A DNA stretch of 5,146 nt from Deltaproteobacteria bacterium (GTDB taxonomy: Bacteria; Desulfobacterota; Desulfobulbia; Desulfobulbales; BM004), in assembly GCA_019312695.1 (NCBI GenBank), contig JAFDCT010000071.1:1-5146 (forward strand). The letters are read 5' to 3'. A model generated the notes under the pieces. That model was not told where the DNA came from. It saw nothing but the letters and a program-made list of their open reading frames with translations, and ran no database searches. This document shows positions 1 through 3,772 of the stretch, in pieces (the stretch's first letter is position 1; the number at the start of each line of letters is the position of its first letter). Made by a program: the position numbers and the translations under genes.

Positions 1-77
1 CATACCGGACTTAAAGTCAGGGCGCAAAGGAGGAATAGATACATTCCCCCAAGTTTTTGCAACATGCTTTTTGACAT
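1..77 (-). CDS. N-terminus of a probable exported protein (partial, runs off the window)
   Basis: Reading the minus strand from the ATG at 77-75 gives 25 codons before the window edge. The peptide is MSKSMLQKLGG followed by MYLFLLCALTLSPV, and the next codon begins TG (Cys or Trp). Two lysines and then an uninterrupted hydrophobic stretch look like a Sec signal peptide or an N-terminal membrane anchor. No clear lipobox is visible in the part available. The start is well supported: GAGGAGG lies 5 bases upstream of the ATG, the best ribosome binding site in the window, and a promoter matching the sigma70 consensus lies about 80 bases further up. The gene is divergent from trkA. The mature protein is outside the window, so no function can be given; only the start and likely export are inferred. 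Confidence 0.55.
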   Translation of the reverse strand, partial: MSKSMLQKLGGMYLFLLCALTLSPV

Positions 78-82
78 TATTT

Positions 83-89
83 CCTCCTC
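83..89 (-). promoter_or_regulatory. Strong Shine-Dalgarno for the leftward exported-protein gene
   Basis: On the minus strand GAGGAGG is followed by AAATA and then ATG (77-75). This near-perfect anti-16S match at ideal spacing decides the start of the partial leftward gene. It contrasts with the weak or absent sites in front of trkA, trkH and the repair gene. Confidence 0.55.
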
Positions 90-155
90 ACCATTATTCT
101 TTTTTCACATATTTCTGGGAATAACACAGATATTTTTAAAAAAAATGAGTGCGTA

Positions 156-184
156 TTCATAATGCTCTGCCTGTTAGATGTCAA
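156..184 (-). promoter_or_regulatory. Sigma70-like promoter for the leftward exported-protein gene
   Basis: On the minus strand a perfect -35 TTGACA (184-179) is separated by 17 bases from a -10 TATGAA (161-156, 4 of 6 consensus bases). Transcription would start near 149, giving a leader of about 70 bases with a T8-A5 stretch and the strong GAGGAGG site just before the ATG at 77. Confidence 0.5.
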
Positions 185-307
185 GAGAAATGGGAAATAT
201 TTAAACCCATATATTAAATATTGGGTATTTATGCCTATAGGCTTACATCGCTGAAAAATATTTTCAAATTCTGCCAATATTCTCCTTTAGGAAGGATAGC
301 TGAATTT

Positions 308-320
308 TTCACCTGGTGAA
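308..320. repeat. Inverted repeat TTCACC-T-GGTGAA, candidate operator
   Basis: Two exactly complementary 6-base arms surround a single central T. The repeat lies about 65 bases upstream of the trkA -35 box and well upstream of the leftward promoter. Short symmetrical sites like this are typical of dimeric regulators, but the binding protein cannot be named from the sequence. Confidence 0.3.
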
Positions 321-346
321 TTCTTTCGTTTTAAAAACCAAAGATT

Positions 347-365
347 AGATAAATTGCGGTTATCT
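347..365. repeat. Inverted repeat AGATAA-N7-TTATCT upstream of the trkA promoter
   Basis: Perfect 6-base arms flank the 7-base spacer ATTGCGG. The repeat ends 18 bases before the trkA -35 box, a place where an activator or repressor could act. In AT-rich DNA a repeat of this size may occur by chance. Confidence 0.22.
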
Positions 366-383
366 CTTACTTTTGCTATCTTT

Positions 384-413
384 TTGACGTAAATTAATTT
401 ACAGATTTATAAT
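384..413 (+). promoter_or_regulatory. Sigma70-like promoter of trkA
   Basis: The -35 TTGACG (384-389) matches 5 of 6 consensus bases and the -10 TATAAT (408-413) is perfect, with an 18-base spacer. The predicted start is near 420, leaving a leader of about 49 bases before the trkA ATG. A perfect palindrome fills most of the spacer and may be an operator. Confidence 0.65.
389..402. promoter_or_regulatory. Perfect 14-bp palindrome in the trkA promoter spacer, candidate operator
   Basis: GTAAATTAATTTAC reads identically on both strands with no mismatch. It starts at the last base of the -35 box and ends 5 bases before the -10 box, so a bound protein would block RNA polymerase. The position is typical of a repressor site; the regulator is unknown. 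Confidence 0.4.
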
Positions 414-468
414 TATCTTGAAGAAAAATTCATGAATTTATCGGTTAAAGGGAATACAATCATCCGCC

Positions 469-1878
469 ATGTTTAGAAAAAAAGTGAAAGCGGAGCAGGA
501 AAATATCCTTATCCTCGGTCTTGGCGGCATGGGATTTTATCTCGCCAAAAGGCTGCAGCACGAGGGATATTCCGTCACCGCCATAGAACCGGATCCAAAA
601 CTGATCAATTATGCCGACAGTAACCTTGATGCCCGGTTCATTACCGGAAGCGCCCTGACCTTGGAACACTGGAGAGAAGCCAATGCCTCGGAGATGGACT
701 ATCTTATCGCCGTGACCAACAAGGACGCATTGAACATGATGGGCGCCCAAATAGCAGACAGTTTCGGCATATCGCAGAAAATCTGCCGGGTACGTCACCA
801 AGAGTACGGTAAAGACGACTGCCCGCTGACAGCAGAGGATTTGAAGATAAACCTGTTCATTCATCCTGAGGAGCTGGTCGCCCGAGAAATTGTCCGACTG
901 ATCAAGCGGACGGCCGGAAATGAGATCATCGATGTGGCCATGGGGCAGGTACAGGTCATGGCCACTCGCATCAATCCTACATCTCCACTGGCAAATAAAA
1001 ACCTCAAAGAAATAGCCCAGACATACAATGAATTCCCTTTTCGGGTCGTTGCCATCGCCCGCGGGATCTCAACCATCATTCCTGGAGGCAAAACCATGAT
1101 TCTGCCTCATGATCAGGTCTTGATCATGGCAAGCAAGGAGAACCTGCCCCGACTGATGGACCTGACCGGCGTTAAACTGCAGGGCCGTTACCGGGTAATG
1201 ATCCTTGGTGGCGGTATGGTGGGCAGCCTTGTTGCTGAAATGCTGGGCAAAACAATGCAGGTCAAGCTGGTCGAGATGAATGAACAGAGGGCTGAAGAGT
1301 TGTCTGCCAAGCTGGAAGACACTGAGGTGCTGCTCGGAGACGGGTCGGACAAGGAGGTGCTGCTGGCGGCCGGTCTTCTGGATATGGATACATTCATTGC
1401 CGCCACCGGGGAAAATGAGACCAATATCATGAGCTGTCTGCTGGCAAAATACCTAATGAGTGAACAGGATAAAGGTCGGGAAAATACCGACCGAAAGACA
1501 ATCTCCCTAGTGACCAAGGAGGATTACCAGGTGCTGGCTACTACCAGCGGTTCTGATATCGCCCTGAACAAGAAAATTCTGGCCGGTAACGAAATCCTCA
1601 CCTTCATCCGGCGCAGCGAACTGCTTTCCGTTTCGCACCTGCACGGATTTGATGCAGAGGTGGTGGACCTGATTGCACCGCCCGGTGCCCCCATTACAAA
1701 TAAACCCTTGGCACAACTCCATTCTCTTATTGCCGGCAAGATTATTATCGGCTCCGTGTTTCGTGATAATGAGTGGCAGCAAGCGGTGGGCGATACCCAT
1801 ATCCAGGAGGGGGAACGGGTTATTGTGATCTGTGCGTCTCCTTATTTTAAGGATCTGCGGAAACTGTTTTTATTTTAG
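469..1878 (+). CDS. trkA: Trk system potassium uptake protein TrkA (two RCK units)
   Basis: TrkA is the cytosolic nucleotide-binding subunit that assembles beneath the TrkH channel and gates K+ entry. The 469 residues match the usual length of about 458. The protein is an internal duplication. The first Rossmann domain has GLGGMG (G17, G19, G22) and an acid at the end of the second strand (AIEPDP), and is followed by a TrkA_C domain at about 145-230. The second Rossmann domain has GGGMVG (G247, G249, G252) and E269, and is followed by a second TrkA_C domain at about 385-469. The segment IRRSELLSVSHL between them aligns with VRKADIVGVSSL of the E. coli protein from memory. The frame opens after a TGA at 433-435 and ATG 469 is the first canonical start; AAAGGG at 447-452 is too distant to be a good ribosome site. 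The 11 residues before the first beta strand are lysine-rich. It lies tail-to-tail with trkH, its expected partner. The family is firm; whether NAD(H) or ATP/ADP is the ligand cannot be read here. Confidence 0.96.
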   Translation: MFRKKVKAEQENILILGLGGMGFYLAKRLQHEGYSVTAIEPDPKLINYADSNLDARFITGSALTLEHWREANASEMDYLIAVTNKDALNMMGAQIADSFGISQKICRVRHQEYGKDDCPLTAEDLKINLFIHPEELVAREIVRLIKRTAGNEIIDVAMGQVQVMATRINPTSPLANKNLKEIAQTYNEFPFRVVAIARGISTIIPGGKTMILPHDQVLIMASKENLPRLMDLTGVKLQGRYRVMILGGGMVGSLVAEMLGKTMQVKLVEMNEQRAEELSAKLEDTEVLLGDGSDKEVLLAAGLLDMDTFIAATGENETNIMSCLLAKYLMSEQDKGRENTDRKTISLVTKEDYQVLATTSGSDIALNKKILAGNEILTFIRRSELLSVSHLHGFDAEVVDLIAPPGAPITNKPLAQLHSLIAGKIIIGSVFRDNEWQQAVGDTHIQEGERVIVICASPYFKDLRKLFLF

Positions 1879-1920
1879 ATGATATTGAGCGAACAGTCAA
1901 ATCGCCTGTCAGGCATCATC
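1878..1920. terminator. Possible weak hairpin in the trkA/trkH convergent gap
   Basis: The 57-base gap between the two stop codons contains the near-palindrome GCCTG-T-CAGGC (1904-1914), enclosed by distant GATGAT (1878-1883) and ATCATC (1915-1920) arms. ACAG (1893-1896) and CTGT (1906-1909) could also pair. These could form a bidirectional stem, but no T-tract follows it directly on either strand, so an intrinsic terminator is only a weak suggestion. Confidence 0.2.
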
Positions 1921-1935
1921 CCGGATTAACCCTTT

Positions 1936-3390
1936 TTACTTCTTCCAGAACGATGGGTAGAATACCACAAGAGCCGAGAACATCTCCAGCCGGCCCACCA
2001 GCATATTCCAGGCCAGGAACCATTTCCCCGTATCTGAGATAAAGGCGTAATTCTTAGACGGCCCCACATCCCCGAAACCGGGACCGATGTTCATCAGAGC
2101 GGATATCACCGAACTCATTGCGGTAACATAGTCCATGGAATCAACCAGAACCATGAAACAACCGCCCATCAACACCATGAAGATGTTGACGATGAAATAG
2201 CATATGGCCAGGTCGATGATCGATGAATCCACGGGCCGCTGATTCAACCTGACTGATATAATAGCCATGGGTTGGAAGAATATCTTGCGGATTGAGGCGT
2301 ACATGAACTTGCAGATAATTACGTAATGTACCACCTTGATGCCGCTTGTGGTCGAGCCGGCACATGCCCCAATAAAGCAGACAGCGTAGAGAAACATCTG
2401 GGCACTTTGGGGCCATAGTTCGTAATCGGCTGTTCCGAAGCCTGTGGTGGTTAAAAGGGACATGACCTGAAAAGTGCCATAGCGAACCGAGTCAATTGCA
2501 CCGTAAGTGCTGTTCTGCCAGAGAAGAAGAGAGACCGCTCCGCAGAAAAAGAGGACGAAGCCCACATACCAACGGAATTCCGTGTTTATCCTGAGGGCTT
2601 GCCAATCACCCCGCATTATCTGGTAAAAAAGGATAAAGGTCATGCCGCCGAGAAACATGAAAAGGGTCACGACCCAGTCGATATAGGCACTGTTATAATG
2701 ACCGATGCTGGCATTTTTAGGGGAGTAGCCTGAAGTGGAAACCGTGCCAAAGGCGGTGCACATAGCGTCAAACATCGGCATGCCCCCCAGCCAGAGCAAT
2801 ATGATCTCCAGGGCGTTCAGGCCCAGATAGATGAGCCAGAGCATGATCATGGTGTCCTTGTTGCGGGCCTTGAATTTCTCCTTGGTGATAACTTGGCCGG
2901 GGCTTGACTCGGCCCTGAAGATCCGCAGGCCGCCCATGCCTTTCGGCAGAAAGATAATCGTCAAAGTAAGAAAGCCCATGCCTCCCAGCAGGTGGGTCTC
3001 GCTTCTCCAAAACAGCAGGCCGTGCGGCACCGATTCGATATCGGTAAGGATGGTGGCCCCGGTGGTTGTATAGCCGGACATCATCTCAAAAAAGGCATCG
3101 GTAAACGAGGGTATCGTCCCGTGGAACATGAAGGGCAGACCGGATAGCGCCGATACCAGTATCCAGCCGAAAACAGCTATAAATATTCCGTCTTTTATGT
3201 TTAACTCATGTTCTTTGCGGAAATACCACCAGCAGGGAAGTCCGATACCAACAGTGATCAACGCCGCTTGGATGATGGGCAGCAGATCATTCTCACCGTA
3301 ATAGATGGAACTGATCGCCGGCAGGAACATGGAACAACCGGTAACTATTAACAAAAGCCCAATTACATGTAGGATTGAGGTAAAATGCAT
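1936..3390 (-). CDS. trkH: Trk system potassium channel subunit TrkH
   Basis: TrkH forms the membrane K+ pathway that TrkA gates. From ATG 3390 the protein is 484 residues, the usual TrkH length, and it begins MHF like the E. coli protein. It is hydrophobic throughout, with four membrane-loop-membrane repeats. The four selectivity-filter segments are visible: TTTGA (G111), TVSTSG (G221), TTTGFG (G317) and NIGPGFG (G436), which fit the four filter glycines known in TrkH. Other family signatures are GGMGFL (about 136-141), RAE (159-161), GACAGSTTSGIK (about 341-352) and LVGRLE (464-469). A TTG two codons upstream (3396) is possible, but neither start has a clear Shine-Dalgarno, and the resemblance to known TrkH favours the ATG. 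The stretch WRSETHLL before GGMG seems to replace the more usual S-L-T-x-W; the effect is unknown. The gene converges on trkA and is divergent from the repair gene. Confidence 0.95.
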   Translation of the reverse strand: MHFTSILHVIGLLLIVTGCSMFLPAISSIYYGENDLLPIIQAALITVGIGLPCWWYFRKEHELNIKDGIFIAVFGWILVSALSGLPFMFHGTIPSFTDAFFEMMSGYTTTGATILTDIESVPHGLLFWRSETHLLGGMGFLTLTIIFLPKGMGGLRIFRAESSPGQVITKEKFKARNKDTMIMLWLIYLGLNALEIILLWLGGMPMFDAMCTAFGTVSTSGYSPKNASIGHYNSAYIDWVVTLFMFLGGMTFILFYQIMRGDWQALRINTEFRWYVGFVLFFCGAVSLLLWQNSTYGAIDSVRYGTFQVMSLLTTTGFGTADYELWPQSAQMFLYAVCFIGACAGSTTSGIKVVHYVIICKFMYASIRKIFFQPMAIISVRLNQRPVDSSIIDLAICYFIVNIFMVLMGGCFMVLVDSMDYVTAMSSVISALMNIGPGFGDVGPSKNYAFISDTGKWFLAWNMLVGRLEMFSALVVFYPSFWKK

Positions 3391-3473
3391 AGGCAATTGA
3401 ACTGATGGGCAAATAGGCCTGAGTTATTCGCTAGTCATATTTGTATAAGGGGACAGCCCGATAACATTTCCGA

Positions 3474-3497
3474 CCCGTGCTCTTTCTCTTTTACGGG
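3474..3497. repeat. CCCGT / ACGGG hairpin at the start of the trkH leader
   Basis: Perfect 5-base arms (3474-3478 and 3493-3497) enclose a 14-base loop that is pyrimidine-rich on the plus strand and purine-rich on the transcribed minus strand. If trkH transcription starts near 3498, this stem would sit at the extreme 5' end of its mRNA, where it could influence stability. No function is shown. Confidence 0.22.
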
Positions 3498-3504
3498 GTA
3501 ACCT

Positions 3505-3533
3505 TAAATAGCTTTTATATAACCGAAAGTCAA
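3505..3533 (-). promoter_or_regulatory. Candidate promoter of trkH
   Basis: On the minus strand TTGACT (3533-3528, 5 of 6 consensus bases) is followed after 17 bases by TATTTA (3510-3505), a poor -10. Transcription would begin near 3498, with a leader of about 108 bases. The -35 and spacing are good, but the -10 makes this tentative. Confidence 0.35.
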
Positions 3534-3671
3534 GTATGGCCAAAAGGTATCACCATAATACACATATTAATATCAACAGGTTAAAACCTAAACAAACCTT
3601 GCGTTGAACAAGGATTAACTCCATAAAAAAATACAGGTGCATTTGCTTTGATATGTCTTTATTGTACTAGC

Positions 3672-3683
3672 TTGACATGTCAA
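3672..3683. promoter_or_regulatory. Perfect 12-bp palindrome TTGACATGTCAA upstream of the Nth-ExoA gene
   Basis: Both halves are exactly complementary, and the left half is a perfect -35 hexamer. The nearest good -10 (3710) is 32 bases downstream, too far for normal sigma70 spacing. The site may therefore be an operator rather than a promoter element. It does not resemble the E. coli LexA box. Confidence 0.32.
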
Positions 3684-3685
3684 CA

Positions 3686-3715
3686 TTAATTCTTTTCCGG
3701 CAAAGGGGATATAAT
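3686..3715 (+). promoter_or_regulatory. Candidate promoter of the Nth-ExoA gene
   Basis: A perfect -10 TATAAT lies at 3710-3715. With an 18-base spacer the -35 would be the weak TTAATT at 3686-3691. A start near 3722 would give a leader of about 50 bases. The poor -35 suggests dependence on an activator, perhaps at the palindrome just upstream. Confidence 0.35.
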
Positions 3716-3772
3716 TATTTTTCGCTAAATTAATGAAAGTCTGATAGCAATAAATGATTTACAGATTGGGAA

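Larger units (their letters stand above)
78..468. other. Divergent intergenic control region between the leftward exported-protein gene and trkA
   Basis: This 391-base AT-rich gap separates two divergent genes. It holds a leftward promoter (156-184), a rightward trkA promoter (384-413), a 14-bp palindrome inside the trkA promoter, and inverted repeats at 308-320 and 347-365. It also contains CCCATAT and ATATTGGG arms around 206-225, where CCCA could alternatively pair with TGGG at 191-194. A 66-codon reading frame on the minus strand (277-77) starts with TTG after AAAGGAG, but it spans the leftward promoter and its composition is like the gap, so it is not called as a gene. No RNA gene or mobile element was recognised. 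Confidence 0.6.
3391..3772. other. AT-rich divergent intergenic region between trkH and the Nth-ExoA gene
   Basis: This 382-base gap contains no convincing gene. It holds a candidate trkH promoter, a hairpin with pyrimidine loop (3474-3497), TATGG and CCATA arms (3535-3539 and 3553-3557), AGGTT-AA-AACCT (3578-3589), a CCTTG and CAAGG stem with 7-base loop (3597-3613), the palindrome at 3672-3683 and a TATAAT at 3710-3715. None of these hairpins is followed by a clear T-tract, and I do not recognise a riboswitch or tRNA. Confidence 0.6.

Noticed and set aside
1..40. GGGCGCAAAGG resembling the conserved GACGCAAAG core of a c-di-GMP-I riboswitch
   Set aside because: The remaining conserved elements and stems are absent, and the segment is explained by codons of the leftward gene.
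1..60. GGAGGAAT-AGATAC-ATTCCCCC hairpin (29-50) followed by a T5 run on the plus strand, looking like a terminator
   Set aside because: It falls inside the well-supported leftward coding start, and the T-run is simply the complement of a lysine/glutamine codon stretch. A terminator for an unseen rightward gene cannot be excluded, but there is no room for that gene's end to be recognised.
77..277. 66-codon minus-strand ORF with TTG start, AAAGGAG upstream, and a stop overlapping the next ATG (TAATG)
   Set aside because: The good ribosome site and stop-start overlap are tempting, but the ORF needs a TTG start, has intergenic-like composition and no recognisable feature, and a consensus promoter for the next gene (156-184) lies inside it.
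460..1878. Several minus-strand and alternate-frame ORFs of 70-134 codons within trkA
   Set aside because: They are opposite or out of frame with a full-length, clearly recognisable TrkA and show no protein signatures of their own.
2141..3073. ORFs of 80-91 codons overlapping trkH in other frames
   Set aside because: Low-complexity shadows of the TrkH reading frame, with no ribosome sites or known motifs.
3597..3613. CCTTG-CGTTGAA-CAAGG stem as a possible intrinsic terminator
   Set aside because: No T-tract follows on either strand, and it lies between two divergent gene starts where no transcript needs to end.
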